A DNA stretch of 5,956 nucleotides from UBA2730 sp022793235 (lineage in GTDB: Bacteria; Bacillota_I; Bacilli_A; RF39; UBA660): positions 1 to 5,956 of the forward strand of contig CATJZL010000070.1 in the NCBI GenBank assembly GCA_949745755.1. Direction: 5' to 3'. The first letter of the stretch is position 1, and every line of letters starts with the position of its first letter. The translations under genes and the position numbers were made by a program. This document shows, piece by piece, positions 5,956 to 5,956 of the stretch. The notes below the pieces were generated by a model. That model saw nothing but the letters and a program-made list of their open reading frames with translations, did no database searches and had not been told where the DNA came from.

Positions 5956-5956
5956 A

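Larger units (their letters stand above)
5864..5956 (+). mobile_element. Possible left end of an IS3-family-like insertion sequence, cut by window edge
   Basis: From TGTAACC (5864-5870) the plus strand runs into TATAAAGTGGACTTT, which resembles terminal inverted repeats of IS3/IS150-type elements: a TG terminus followed by an AAAGTGGAC-like core. About 90 bases further in are a -10 box and ribosome binding site, the usual distance to the first transposase frame. Neither the other end, a target duplication nor any transposase codon is in the window, so an ordinary divergent gene leader explains the data as well. Confidence 0.3.

Noticed and set aside
1..5956. CRISPR array, toxin-antitoxin pair or phage defence system
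   Set aside because: No regularly spaced repeats, no small paired genes and no defence-family domains were found. PcrA has the housekeeping architecture, including the C-terminal polymerase-binding domain, not that of a defence-associated UvrD-like helicase.

Overview
This is a strongly A+T-rich bacterial window. Every complete gene lies on the minus strand, stops with TAA and has a recognisable AGGAG or AGAGG ribosome binding site. Tryptophan is encoded by TGG, so the standard bacterial code fits. The gene set (a PcrA-type helicase with a Gram-positive C-terminal extension, a SipW-type secreted protein, a YetJ-like membrane protein) together with the base composition suggests a Bacillota-type organism, probably an uncultured gut member of Bacilli or Erysipelotrichia, or a Clostridia relative. 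That placement is inference.

Layout, left to right. Positions 1-606 hold the N-terminal 202 residues of a secreted protein with a SipW/TasA-type signal; its stop lies beyond the left edge. A 243-base A+T-rich gap follows, with this gene's likely promoter and the terminator of the next gene. Positions 850-1491 encode a seven-helix Bax inhibitor-1 family protein with its own near-consensus -10 box. Positions 1492-1807 hold that promoter and what may be the broken remains of a small gene, but no intact gene. Positions 1808-5785 form an apparent three-gene operon read right to left: pcrA, then two tandem sugar-nucleotidyltransferase paralogues of exactly 303 residues each. Gaps are 16 and 32 bases, and each gene has its own ribosome binding site.

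The two nucleotidyltransferases are about 60% identical overall by manual alignment. They are almost identical over the first 60 residues, including a 50-base stretch with no nucleotide difference, which points to duplication with local gene conversion or strong constraint. They probably activate a sugar phosphate for cell-envelope polymer synthesis; the substrate cannot be read from sequence. Nothing links them mechanistically to PcrA beyond co-transcription.

The right edge (about 5834-5956) is a divergent, non-coding segment. It has a 14-bp inverted repeat, a repeated A8GAGA motif, and a plus-strand -10 box and ribosome binding site pointing out of the window. It may be the left end of an IS3-like insertion sequence or the leader of a divergent gene. 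No clear new multi-gene system is visible; the most unusual points are the nucleotidyltransferase pair behind pcrA and the structured right edge.
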